Below are positions 8,731 through 17,287 of a stretch of DNA of 64,000 nucleotides, in pieces (positions within the stretch are counted from its first letter, which is position 1; each line of letters opens with the position of its first letter). The notes under the pieces were generated by a model. It was not told the origin of the DNA, ran no database searches, and saw nothing but the letters and a program-made list of their open reading frames with translations. Location of the stretch: the NCBI RefSeq assembly GCF_004362145.1, contig NZ_SNXC01000009.1:62001-126000 (forward strand), read 5' to 3'. The DNA is from Marinomonas balearica. Lineage in GTDB: Bacteria > Pseudomonadota > Gammaproteobacteria > Pseudomonadales > Marinomonadaceae. Made by a program: the position numbers and the translations under genes.

Positions 8731-9834
8731 ATGGCACTTTTACAGGCAACATCGGGCACAACAATTTCTTGTAAAACCAAGAGTGATACGCGATTAGAGC
8801 AAGTGTCGACAATCTCTGCTTTGTCTAAGCTCAAGGCAGAGCAAGGGTTGTGGATGACGCAAGTTCAAAAACCTATACCAGGCCCAAATGATTTACTCAT
8901 TCAAATTAAAAAGATGGCCATTTGTGGCACGGATGTTCATATCTATAATTGGGATGAGTGGGCTCAAAATACGATTCCAGTACCAATGGTAGTTGGGCAT
9001 GAATACGTTGGCGAGGTGGTGGAAGTCGGGCAGGAAGTAAACGGATTTGATATAGGGGATCGAGTTTCTGGAGAAGGGCACATTACGTGTGGACATTGCA
9101 GAAACTGTCGAGGTGGGCGTACCCATCTTTGTCGAAATACCATCGGTGTGGGCGTTAATCGTACAGGCTGTTTTTCGGAGTTTTTAGTCATACCGGCTTA
9201 TAACGCTTTTAAAATTCCGGTTGAGATACCAGACGACATAGCGGCGATTTTTGATCCGTTTGGTAATGCATTACATACCGCATTGTCATTTGATTTAGTC
9301 GGAGAAGACGTTTTGATTACGGGTGCAGGGCCCATTGGCATTATGGCCGCTGCGATAGCAAAACATGTTGGTGCTCGCCATGTCGTTATTACCGATGTGA
9401 ACGACTACCGACTTGAACTCGCTAAAACGATGGGAGTAACGCGCGCCGTTAATGTAGCTCATGAATCCCTGTCAGATGTAATGAATGAACTTAAAATGAC
9501 AGAGGGTTTTGACGTGGGAATGGAGATGTCTGGCATCCCTGCAGCCTTTAGCGATATGTTGCTTGCAATGAATCACGGTGGACGTATTGCTATTCTTGGT
9601 ATTCCTCCCTCTGATACCTCAATTGATTGGAAGCATGTCATCTTTAAGGGGTTAGTTATTAAAGGGATATATGGAAGAGAGATGTTTGAAACTTGGTACA
9701 AAATGGCCAGTTTGGTTCAATCGGGCTTGGATTTAACGCCTATGATTACCCATCACTTCCCGATTAAAGAGTTTCAGACTGGTTTTGATGTTATGCGCTC
9801 AGGAAACTCTGGAAAGGTATTGTTGGAGTGGTAG
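8731..9834 (+). CDS. tdh: L-threonine 3-dehydrogenase with N-terminal extension
   Basis: Zinc-dependent medium-chain dehydrogenase that oxidises L-threonine to 2-amino-3-oxobutyrate with NAD. Nearly the whole length matches E. coli Tdh: [17 protein letters not shown] with the catalytic zinc ligands, GHEYVGEVV, the structural-zinc cysteines in [15 protein letters not shown], the nucleotide-binding [11 protein letters not shown] and [14 protein letters not shown]. At 367 residues it is about 26 longer than E. coli Tdh; homology begins at [13 protein letters not shown]. The start at 8731 is preceded by AGGAG with good spacing, overlapping the kbl stop region, so the extension is probably translated. 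An internal start cannot be excluded. Confidence 0.94.
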   Translation: MALLQATSGTTISCKTKSDTRLEQVSTISALSKLKAEQGLWMTQVQKPIPGPNDLLIQIKKMAICGTDVHIYNWDEWAQNTIPVPMVVGHEYVGEVVEVGQEVNGFDIGDRVSGEGHITCGHCRNCRGGRTHLCRNTIGVGVNRTGCFSEFLVIPAYNAFKIPVEIPDDIAAIFDPFGNALHTALSFDLVGEDVLITGAGPIGIMAAAIAKHVGARHVVITDVNDYRLELAKTMGVTRAVNVAHESLSDVMNELKMTEGFDVGMEMSGIPAAFSDMLLAMNHGGRIAILGIPPSDTSIDWKHVIFKGLVIKGIYGREMFETWYKMASLVQSGLDLTPMITHHFPIKEFQTGFDVMRSGNSGKVLLEW

Positions 9835-9869
9835 TTGTGGTCTGATATGGACTTAATTAACCTAAAAAA

Positions 9870-9904
9870 GAAAGAAGCCAATTCATTCAGAATTGGCTTC
9901 TTTC
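9870..9904. terminator. bidirectional terminator overlapping the end of the sigma-54 activator gene
   Basis: GAAAGAAGCCAATT (9870-9883) and AATTGGCTTCTTTC (9891-9904) form a perfect 14-bp stem with a 7-base loop between tdh and the convergent regulator gene. The right arm is made of the last codons and stop region of that regulator, so coding sequence and terminator are shared. Confidence 0.75.
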
Positions 9905-11292
9905 ATGTTCTTTAATCGCTTGCTTAAGGCGGGCTGAGAAATCCCCAGCATCTGAGAAGCTAGCGACTGGTTTCGATCTGCACGAAGCATCGCTTCATTT
10001 ACCAGCATTTCGGACAGTTGATTCAGCGTTGGTAGAGGCTGATTTTCTGAAAACTTCACTTTTTCTTCGCCGAAATTCTGAATGCTTACATTTTCTAAAA
10101 TGGCGTCAAACGGCGTAGTTGCTAGAGTCTCTCCTTGAGTCTGACTAACACTGTCATAAACGAGCGCTCTTAATTCACGCGCATTACCGGGAAAAGGGTA
10201 ATGCATCAGTCGACTGGGCAAGCTTTTCGGAATCTTTAAGGGCGCTTTACCCATTTCCTCACAGGCAACGCGCATGAAGTGATTTAAAAGAGGAGGGATA
10301 TCTTCGGATCTTTCTCTCAGAGGCGGGATATCCACGCGATGAGTTCTTAAACGATAGAATAGATCTTTTCGGAACTTTCCTTCGGATTGCCTTTCAGCAA
10401 GGTCTTGATGGGTTGCAACGATGACTCGTGCTTCTATTCTTTTGGGACGATCGCTCCCGATCGGGTAGTATTCACCTTCTTGAAGTAAGCGGAGCAGCTT
10501 TATCTGAGATGCTGGGCTTAAATCGCCTATCTCGTCTAAAAAAAGCGTTCCACCAGATGCTCTTTCTACTAATCCAGAACGTTGTTTGTCCGCTCCCGTA
10601 AACGCACCTTTGGAATGCCCAAATAACGTATCAGAAAATATGTTGTCGTCTAGGCCGGCGACGTTAACCGTAACCAGTTCACCACTGCGTTTGCTCGCCG
10701 CATGTGTTGCTTGTGCAATTAATTCTTTACCGACGCCACTCTCGCCTGTGATCAAGAGAGGTTGATTGCTTTGTCCTATAGATTCTAAATAGCGGAACAC
10801 AGAATACATTTGATTATTGACCGTGATAATAGAGGAAAAATAATCGGATTTTTGCGCTGTGTTAGATAAGAGCTGGGTACGTAGAGCGTGATTTTCTAAG
10901 CTAAGTTCTTGCGTGTTAATCGCTCGTTTAATGGATTCGAGAATTTGTTCTTGATCCGCAGTCTTTACGATGTAATCAAAGGCTCCTTTTTTTACGCAAT
11001 CTACTGCTGCATCTATTTGATTCAAACCACTGAAAATAATAACGGTGATATCTGGATGCTCTTCCGTAAACCAATTGAGAAGTTCTTGCCCCGATATAAT
11101 GGGCATAGTTAAGTCAAGCAGCACCAAGCCTACTTGCTCTGTACTCACAATATTTTTGACATCTTGAGGTGATGAGCAAGTCATTAAATTGTTGTAGCCC
11201 TGACGCTCAAGAGTCAGCGACATACTTCGCAGAAAGGATACTTCATCATCAATTAATAGAATTTTGAATTGTGGGTAAAAACGTGTGTTCAA
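9883..11292 (-). CDS. sigma-54-dependent response regulator (NtrC family)
   Basis: 469 residues with three domains: receiver (about 8-125; LVLLDLTMP carries the phosphoacceptor Asp and KTAD the conserved Lys), an AAA+ central domain (about 150-370; Walker A GESGVGKELIAQ and the sigma-54-contact loop GAFTGA in HSKGAFTGADKQRSG), and a Fis-type helix-turn-helix at the C-terminus (SLASQMLGISQPALSKRLKN). It is the second gene of an operon with the sensor kinase upstream, 43 bases apart. It probably binds the TATAAC-N4-GTTATA dyads and activates the sigma-54 promoter of the TAXI-TRAP operon on the other side of the kinase; that link is inferred from layout. Confidence 0.93.
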   Translation of the reverse strand: MNTRFYPQFKILLIDDEVSFLRSMSLTLERQGYNNLMTCSSPQDVKNIVSTEQVGLVLLDLTMPIISGQELLNWFTEEHPDITVIIFSGLNQIDAAVDCVKKGAFDYIVKTADQEQILESIKRAINTQELSLENHALRTQLLSNTAQKSDYFSSIITVNNQMYSVFRYLESIGQSNQPLLITGESGVGKELIAQATHAASKRSGELVTVNVAGLDDNIFSDTLFGHSKGAFTGADKQRSGLVERASGGTLFLDEIGDLSPASQIKLLRLLQEGEYYPIGSDRPKRIEARVIVATHQDLAERQSEGKFRKDLFYRLRTHRVDIPPLRERSEDIPPLLNHFMRVACEEMGKAPLKIPKSLPSRLMHYPFPGNARELRALVYDSVSQTQGETLATTPFDAILENVSIQNFGEEKVKFSENQPLPTLNQLSEMLVNEAMLRADRNQSLASQMLGISQPALSKRLKNMKEANSE

Positions 11293-11335
11293 ATCGAACT
11301 CCTAATCGTGTACCAGCGCCGCTCTATTGATTCAT

Positions 11336-13054
11336 CTATTCGCTGATTTCAGCGGGTTCAATGCCGGGCAAAATAGCAGTAACCGTTGTACCTATTCCGA
11401 GTTCCGATTCGAATGTTAAACGTCCTTTGTGTGCTTTTATTATGCCTGCGGAGACAGACAATCCCAAGCCTGTCCCTCCCATTTCTCTTTTTGTCGTAAA
11501 GAATGGATCTGTTAAGCGAGGTAAATCTTCTGGTGAAATACCATCGCCTGAGTCGATTATTGTGATGTAAACTTCTTTTTTGTCGAGACTGAAATTTGTG
11601 CTGATTTCCAGTGTTTTATTCACTTTTTTAGAGCTTTGAAGCGCGTCGCATGCATTAATAATGAGATTAATTATGACTTGCTCAATGCGTTGCGGGTTTG
11701 CAATGATTGTGGGCTCAAATTGATCTAGGTGAATGGTAAAGTGATCAACCGATTTTTGGATCGATTTCTCTACAAGCCTTATAGCAGCGTTCGTAAGTTT
11801 GTTTACATCGACTTCATGAACGACTTCATCTGGCTGAGCTCTCGCGAAGTCTTTAAGATCATTTACGATGTTGCGAATTCTTTCAGAACTCATTTGCATC
11901 TCTTCTAATAGAAAAGGCAATTCGCTCTTTAATCTCGGATAAGGTAATCCAGCGATTGTTAAGCGCTGATCTTTTTCGTATATCTCATCCAATATTGGCA
12001 GTATGTCGTGCCAAGCGTCTTTCAATATGGGGAGATTTAACAGTAGCAGCCCCGTAGGGTTGTTAATTTCGTGTGCAACGCCGGAAACAAGAACGCCTAA
12101 CGACGTCATTTTATCGGCTTGGATCAATTGTTCTTGTTGCTCTTTTAGTTGCCGTGATCGCTTTTCTACTTCTTTTCGTAACATGGCGGACCATACGGTA
12201 ACAGCCCCAAGAATTATGATTAAAACGAGAATGGTGTAGAGCGCATACTGACCAAGCTTTTTCCATTGAACTTTAGGCTCGTTCAGAGCGCCTAGCCATT
12301 TATCATAGATTTCTTGTTGTTTGCCTGTATTTTTTAAAATGGCCAAACCTTCACTAAATAGAGCAATCAGGTCTTCATTTTTTGGAAGTGCGCCGTACCC
12401 TAATCGTTGTCCTGAGACGGGTCGTCCAGCGGGGTGGATATTATGTAGCCCTAGCTCTTTGCTCAGATATAGGCTAGGAAGATTCGCCGTCAGTGCAAAA
12501 TCGTGCTTTCCGGACGCTAATAACCTAAGTGCTTCTGCATGCGTTGCTGTGGGGATGGGAATAGCTTTGGGTATTTTTTCCTTTAGGTATTCGTGCATGA
12601 TGCTCGAGTTTTGAACAATGACTTCCTTCCCCGAGAGTTCACTAATACTTTGTATTTCCGGTGCTCCCTTTCGGGCAAAGATAGATTGGTTTGCAATAGA
12701 ATGAGGTGATGAAAAGAGAATATGTTCTGCTCTTTTTTCGGAAAAAGCGATGCCTTGTAAAACGTCGTATTTGCCGGTTTTTAGACCTTTATAAGCTTCC
12801 TGCCAATTGGTGAGTATTATTTTTACTTCAAACCCCATGACCTCAGCAATGGCGTTGGTTATGTCCACGGTATAGCCCGTGGGCTCTCCATTTTTATCGG
12901 CGAATTCGTAGGGTGGGTAATTGTAATCTGCCGCTATTGTTATTGTTCGTTTATCAATATGACGCTCTCTGTCTCTGGCGTTAATATCGTTTGGAGATGC
13001 AAACATAAATGTGCAAATCAGTACGACTAAGAGAGATTTGATGATTGATTTCAT
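11336..13054 (-). CDS. sensor histidine kinase with periplasmic solute-binding sensor domain
   Basis: 572 residues from ATG 13054, which begins a good signal peptide (MKSIIKSLLVVLICTFMFA). A longer in-frame reading to a TTG at 13201 would add 49 residues, overlap the upstream dyad and put a second hydrophobic stretch ahead of the signal, so I reject it. Domains: bacterial extracellular solute-binding family 3 (about 37-255; RTITIAADYNYPPYEF, NGEPTGYTVDI), one membrane helix (about 269-291), a short coiled linker, HisKA with phosphorylatable His about residue 328 in SGVAHEINNPTG, then HATPase with NACDAL, DSGDGI and GGTGLGLS. It likely senses a small ligand directly in the periplasm and phosphorylates the adjacent sigma-54 activator. 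Confidence 0.9.
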   Translation of the reverse strand: MKSIIKSLLVVLICTFMFASPNDINARDRERHIDKRTITIAADYNYPPYEFADKNGEPTGYTVDITNAIAEVMGFEVKIILTNWQEAYKGLKTGKYDVLQGIAFSEKRAEHILFSSPHSIANQSIFARKGAPEIQSISELSGKEVIVQNSSIMHEYLKEKIPKAIPIPTATHAEALRLLASGKHDFALTANLPSLYLSKELGLHNIHPAGRPVSGQRLGYGALPKNEDLIALFSEGLAILKNTGKQQEIYDKWLGALNEPKVQWKKLGQYALYTILVLIIILGAVTVWSAMLRKEVEKRSRQLKEQQEQLIQADKMTSLGVLVSGVAHEINNPTGLLLLNLPILKDAWHDILPILDEIYEKDQRLTIAGLPYPRLKSELPFLLEEMQMSSERIRNIVNDLKDFARAQPDEVVHEVDVNKLTNAAIRLVEKSIQKSVDHFTIHLDQFEPTIIANPQRIEQVIINLIINACDALQSSKKVNKTLEISTNFSLDKKEVYITIIDSGDGISPEDLPRLTDPFFTTKREMGGTGLGLSVSAGIIKAHKGRLTFESELGIGTTVTAILPGIEPAEISE

Positions 13055-13158
13055 TTGGCTAAAACTTCGACAGATTTTATTGTGCGCAATATTAACGAGT
13101 AATGTTATGAAAATGAAGAGGAGTAAAATTTTCTGATTGAGGTGGATGAAAATCAACC

Positions 13159-13174
13159 TATAACTTTTGTTATA
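13159..13174. promoter_or_regulatory. dyad operator site 1 (TATAAC-N4-GTTATA)
   Basis: TATAACTTTTGTTATA is a perfect dyad of two 6-base arms around four T. It lies about 105 bases before the kinase start and about 200 bases before the sigma-54 promoter on the other strand. A degenerate copy (TATTGATTTTGTTATA) follows at 13177-13192, keeping one perfect arm, 18 bases downstream. Probable upstream activator site of the adjacent NtrC-type regulator, possibly also autoregulatory. Confidence 0.65.
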
Positions 13175-13277
13175 TGTATTGATTTTGTTATAAATGTTCA
13201 AATTTATCGCAAGGCCTTCTGTTTAGGGCGGTTGCACGCAAATGAGATTAGATGGTGGCGATTTAGAGAATGAAGTA

Positions 13278-13293
13278 TATAACAAAAGTTATA
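13278..13293. promoter_or_regulatory. dyad operator site 2 (TATAAC-N4-GTTATA)
   Basis: TATAACAAAAGTTATA is the exact reverse complement of site 1, again with perfect arms. It is centred about 90 bases before the -24 element, the distance expected of an enhancer-type activator site. The same unusual 16-mer occurring twice in one 400-base gap is strong internal evidence for a specific binding site. Confidence 0.7.
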
Positions 13294-13372
13294 GTATACG
13301 TGTTGCGTTTTTTTATGGGTGTGTTGTTAAAAAAATAATAAAAAACAATGGGTTATAAGCTAATTTGTCGAG

Positions 13373-13388
13373 TTGGCACTCTCTTTGC
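13373..13388 (+). promoter_or_regulatory. sigma-54 promoter of the TAXI-TRAP operon
   Basis: TTGGCACTCTCTTTGC matches the consensus TGGCAC-N5-TTGC with correct GG-N10-GC spacing. It is 60 bases before the binding-protein start codon and downstream of both dyads. Confidence 0.85.
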
Positions 13389-13448
13389 GATAGTTTCCTC
13401 CGATTTTTCTATTTATTTTAAATAATATGACACAACGAGGAATTTTTT

Positions 13449-14420
13449 ATGACCATTAAAAAAGCGATATTATCTTCGATTTTTGTTGGATCAATGGCCG
13501 TGTCTGGCGCCGCTGTATCATCTGACATGCAGTTTATTTCGATAGGTACTGGCGGTGTTACGGGTGTTTACTATCCTGCTGGTGGTTCAATCTGCCGTAT
13601 GCTAAACAAAGGACGTAAAGAGCATGGCATTCGTTGTTCTGTAGAATCAACGGGCGGATCAGGTTACAACGTAAACAGCATTCGAGCGGGTGAACTTGAA
13701 TTCGGTGTTGCGCAATCTGACGTTCAATCTGATGCATTGGAAGGGAAAGGACAGTTCAATAACAACCCGTATCCGAAATTACGCTCAGTATTTTCTCTTC
13801 ACCCAGAGCCTATTCATATGATGGCACGCGAAGATTCTGGTATCTCTTCGCTGGATGATTTCGAAGGGAAGCGAGTCAACATAGGTAACCCAGGTTCAGG
13901 TAACCGCTCTATGATGGAAATGCTTATGGCGGAAAAAGGTTGGACAAAAGACAACTTTGCTTTTGCAGCTGAACTAAAATCTTCAGAAATGGCTCAGGCA
14001 ATTTGTGACGACAAATTTGACGTTACAATTTTCGTTGCGGGCTTACCGAATGGGTCTGCACAAGAAGCGACTACAACCTGTGATATTAAACTGATTCCAA
14101 TGACGGATGACGCTTCAATGGCTGTTATTAAAAAGCAGGGCGCATATTCACAAGCAATCATTCCGGGTGGCATGTACACAGGTAACCCAAATGACGTTCC
14201 TACATTTGGCCCTAAGGCAACGATTGTGACATCAACAGACGTGTCTGACGAAGTGGTTTACCAACTAACTAAATCTGTTTTTGAAAATCTTGAATCGTTC
14301 AAGCGTTTACACCCAGCATTTTCTCGTTTACAGCCTGTAGAAATGGTTCATACCTCTTTGGTTGCACCATTGCATCCGGGTGCTGAAAAGTACTACCGCG
14401 AAGCGGGCTTAATTAAATAA
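13449..14420 (+). CDS. TAXI-family TRAP transporter solute-binding protein
   Basis: 323 residues with an N-terminal signal peptide (MTIKKAILSSIFVGSMAVSGAAVS). The start of the mature protein, FISIGTGGVTGVYYPAGGSICRMLN, is the hallmark of TAXI binding proteins (TRAP-associated extracytoplasmic immunogenic), as are CSVESTGGSGYNVNSIRAGELEFGVAQSD and VNIGNPGSGNR. The protein captures a ligand in the periplasm for the fused TRAP permease encoded next. AGGAATTTTTT precedes the start. Expression is probably under the sigma-54 promoter at 13373. Glutamate, 2-oxoglutarate and other dicarboxylates are known ligands in this family, but the ligand here is not readable. Confidence 0.93.
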   Translation: MTIKKAILSSIFVGSMAVSGAAVSSDMQFISIGTGGVTGVYYPAGGSICRMLNKGRKEHGIRCSVESTGGSGYNVNSIRAGELEFGVAQSDVQSDALEGKGQFNNNPYPKLRSVFSLHPEPIHMMAREDSGISSLDDFEGKRVNIGNPGSGNRSMMEMLMAEKGWTKDNFAFAAELKSSEMAQAICDDKFDVTIFVAGLPNGSAQEATTTCDIKLIPMTDDASMAVIKKQGAYSQAIIPGGMYTGNPNDVPTFGPKATIVTSTDVSDEVVYQLTKSVFENLESFKRLHPAFSRLQPVEMVHTSLVAPLHPGAEKYYREAGLIK

Positions 14421-14464
14421 TCCTACCGTTATTTCAACCTTAGTTATAACTGTAATGCCTTCAT

Positions 14465-14498
14465 TGAGCACAGATTAATAATCTGTGCTCACTTTTTT
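14465..14498 (+). terminator. attenuating terminator between TAXI binding protein and permease
   Basis: TGAGCACAGAT (14465-14475) and ATCTGTGCTCA (14481-14491) form a perfect 11-bp stem with a 5-base loop followed by CTTTTTTTATTT. It would stop most transcripts after the binding-protein gene, giving excess binding protein over permease. The permease has its own ribosome site just after it. Confidence 0.8.
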
Positions 14499-14522
14499 TA
14501 TTTGTGTTTATCGGAGTTCCGT

Positions 14523-17117
14523 ATGTCTACGACTACTTCTGAACCCATGTCTAATGACAAGCTTGACGAGTTGGTTGCTGAAGCCGATACAGGGAAACGT
14601 ATGCCTACGGGTAGGATTGCGTTATCGCTACTCTTTGTCCTGCCTTTGTGTTGGTCTTTATTTCAGCTTTGGATTGGATCACCTTTACCGTCTCAGTTTG
14701 GTATTGGTTTTCTCAATGATACTCAGTCTCGTGCTCTTCATTTAGCCTTTGCCGTTTCATTGGCGTTTTTGGCTTTTCCTGCATTCAGCAAGAGTCCGAC
14801 ATTTAAAATTCCGGTACTTGACTATTTATTTGCGCTCACCGCAGCATTTTGTTCCGCATACTTATTTTTATTTTATGATGAGTTAGCGATGCGTCCAGGC
14901 CTGCCGACGTCGTTTGATTTGGTTGTTTCGATTGTCGGGTTATTGCTGACACTGGAAGCGGCTCGTCGATCTCTTGGGCCGCCGTTAGCCATTGTTGCAA
15001 TTCTCTTTCTCCTTTATGTCTTTTTTGGCGATTCCACATGGCTTCCTGAGGTTATTCGATGGAAAGGTGCCTCTATTGAAAAGGCCATGACTCACATGTG
15101 GCTTACCACAGAAGGAGTATTTGGCATCGCACTGGGAGTGTCATCTGGTTTTGTATTTCTATTTGTGTTGTTCGGTGCCTTGTTAAATCAAGCAGGAGCG
15201 GGCAACTACTTTATACAAGTCGCTTTTTCTTTACTCGGGCACATGCGTGGTGGCCCAGCAAAAGCAGCGGTACTGTCTTCTGCGATGACAGGACTAATTT
15301 CGGGATCATCCATTGCGAACGTGGTAACTACAGGGACTTTTACGATCCCATTGATGAAGAAGGTCGGCTTTAGCGCTGAAAAAGCAGGGGCGGTCGAAGT
15401 GTCTTCTTCTGTGAATGGCGTGATCATGCCTCCTGTCATGGGCGCTGTTGCTTTCTTGATGGTTGAGTATGTAGGCATTCCTTATATTGAGGTTGTAAAA
15501 CATGCCTTTCTCCCTGCTGCTATTTCTTATATCGCATTGCTTTACATCGTGCATTTAGAAGCAATGAAAGCCGATATGAAGGGCCTGCCTCGTTCTACTC
15601 CAGCGCGCCGTTTCTCTGAGCAGTTGATTCGTACTGGAATCATAGTATCAAGTATGCTGATTCTGGTCGGTGCACTTTATTATGTGATTGTTGCGATTAA
15701 ATGGTTATTGGGTGACTTCGCTAATCTAGCGCTGGTTCTGTTCGTGGTATGCGGGTATTTCTCTTTGCTCTATGTGTCTTCAAAAAGCGCTGATTTAGAC
15801 TTAGATGCAACGGGTGGAAAGATTGAGAAGTTGCCAATTTTTGCCGATATCTATAAATCAGGTTTGTACTACCTTGTACCTTTGGTTGTACTGGTTTGGT
15901 TTTTAATGGTTGAGCGCAAATCGCCAGGACTTTCTGCGTTTTGGGCGTCCATGTTAATGGCATTTATCCTGTTCACTCAAAAGCCTATAAAAGCTTGGTT
16001 TAGGCGAAACACCGTAGAAGGTTCGGTAACTAACCTTTCTACACAATGGAAGTCAGGTCTTATTGATTTGGTTGACGGCTTAAATACGGGCGCACGCAAT
16101 ATGATAGGCATCGGTGTTGCGACCGCGACAGCTGGGGTAATCGTTGGCACTGTAACGCTAACTGGAGTCGGACAGGTTATGGCTGAATTCGTTGAGCTAA
16201 TCTCCGGCGGTGTTCTGATTATTATGCTTCTTATGGTGGCTTTGATCTCATTGGTATTGGGGATGGGCTTACCAACGACGGCCAATTACATTGTCGTGTC
16301 CTCATTAATGGCCAGCGTTGTGGTTGAACTCGGTGCTCAATCCGGTTTGATCGTGCCAATGATTGCTGTACATATGTTTGTATTCTATTTTGGCATTATG
16401 GCAGATGTCACACCTCCAGTTGGTTTGGCGTCTTTTGCCGCTGCTGCCGTCTCCGGTGGTGATCCTATTAAAACTGGATTTACGGCTTTCTTTTATTCGA
16501 TGCGTACCGCGTTGTTGCCGTTTTTGTTTATTTTCAATACGGATCTGTTATTGATTGATGTAACTTGGTGGCAAGCTATTTTTGTCTTTATTGTTTCCCT
16601 CGCAGCAATGCTTGTGTTTGCTGCTGGTACTCAAGGTTACTTCTTTGCTCGCAGTAAATTGTGGGAAAGTGCGTTGTTAATATTGATTGCGTTTACTTTA
16701 TTCCGCCCCGGTTTTTGGTTGGATCAGGTTGAAGCGCCATACAGTCATATTACGGGCAGTGAGATGATGTCTTATATTGAGGCGCACCCAAATACGACAG
16801 AAGTTCGATTATCGGTTGAAGGTGAGAACCTAGAAGGCCGATGGATTGAGAAAACGGTGAATTTACCACTTAGCTCTATGGGCAGCGCAGAAGATCGTCT
16901 TTTTAAAGGTGCGGGATTAGAAGTGCGTAATGAGGAAGGGCGTGTATTTATCGATAATATGGGCTTTGGTAGTGCCGCTGAAAAGCAAAAGTTAGATTTT
17001 GATTGGGAAATCACCGGAGTGGAAATCGAAAATGATCGACCTGCAAAGGAATGGTTCTTTATTCCTGCTTTCCTGATTTTAGCGTGGATCATAATTCGCC
17101 AGCGCAAACGAATGTAG
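14523..17117 (+). CDS. fused TRAP transporter permease (4TM + 12TM)
   Basis: 864 residues from ATG 14523, chosen because TCGGAG lies at proper distance; an upstream in-frame ATG at 14502 lies inside the post-terminator spacer and lacks a site. The N-terminal part (about 1-200) contains the small-subunit-like helices, and from about 200 the DctM-like domain with GGPAKAAVLSSAMTGLISGSSIANVVTTGTFTIPLMKK (seen in pieces), GVIMPPVMGAVAFLM, GMGLPTTANYIV and DVTPPVGLASFAAAAVSGGDP. This is the usual fused permease of TAXI systems. The last 120 residues include a soluble stretch (about 740-835) before a final helix, likely a periplasmic or cytoplasmic appendix. Confidence 0.93.
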   Translation: MSTTTSEPMSNDKLDELVAEADTGKRMPTGRIALSLLFVLPLCWSLFQLWIGSPLPSQFGIGFLNDTQSRALHLAFAVSLAFLAFPAFSKSPTFKIPVLDYLFALTAAFCSAYLFLFYDELAMRPGLPTSFDLVVSIVGLLLTLEAARRSLGPPLAIVAILFLLYVFFGDSTWLPEVIRWKGASIEKAMTHMWLTTEGVFGIALGVSSGFVFLFVLFGALLNQAGAGNYFIQVAFSLLGHMRGGPAKAAVLSSAMTGLISGSSIANVVTTGTFTIPLMKKVGFSAEKAGAVEVSSSVNGVIMPPVMGAVAFLMVEYVGIPYIEVVKHAFLPAAISYIALLYIVHLEAMKADMKGLPRSTPARRFSEQLIRTGIIVSSMLILVGALYYVIVAIKWLLGDFANLALVLFVVCGYFSLLYVSSKSADLDLDATGGKIEKLPIFADIYKSGLYYLVPLVVLVWFLMVERKSPGLSAFWASMLMAFILFTQKPIKAWFRRNTVEGSVTNLSTQWKSGLIDLVDGLNTGARNMIGIGVATATAGVIVGTVTLTGVGQVMAEFVELISGGVLIIMLLMVALISLVLGMGLPTTANYIVVSSLMASVVVELGAQSGLIVPMIAVHMFVFYFGIMADVTPPVGLASFAAAAVSGGDPIKTGFTAFFYSMRTALLPFLFIFNTDLLLIDVTWWQAIFVFIVSLAAMLVFAAGTQGYFFARSKLWESALLILIAFTLFRPGFWLDQVEAPYSHITGSEMMSYIEAHPNTTEVRLSVEGENLEGRWIEKTVNLPLSSMGSAEDRLFKGAGLEVRNEEGRVFIDNMGFGSAAEKQKLDFDWEITGVEIENDRPAKEWFFIPAFLILAWIIIRQRKRM

Positions 17118-17140
17118 AAACATTCTGAAAACCTCTTTGG

Positions 17141-17176
17141 AAGTACCTGATTAAGGATGGCGGGTACTTTCTTTTT
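17141..17176 (+). terminator. weak terminator after the TRAP permease
   Basis: AAGTACC (17141-17147) pairs with GGTACTT (17163-17169) across a 15-base loop, followed by TCTTTTTT. Stem is short and loop long, so moderate support. Confidence 0.45.
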
Positions 17177-17287
17177 TCTTTCCCTTTTTGTCGTTTTTAT
17201 TTTTACCATTTATATTCCTGTCTTAAGCTTTCCTAAAGGTTCAGTCGCTAAAGTGACCTTAGTTCAACGTAATTAAGGAAGAAACTT

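Noticed and set aside
13055-13201. N-terminal extension of the sensor kinase starting at TTG 13201
   Set aside because: It would run through the operator dyad, place a second hydrophobic stretch before the signal peptide and has no ribosome site. ATG 13054 begins a normal signal peptide.
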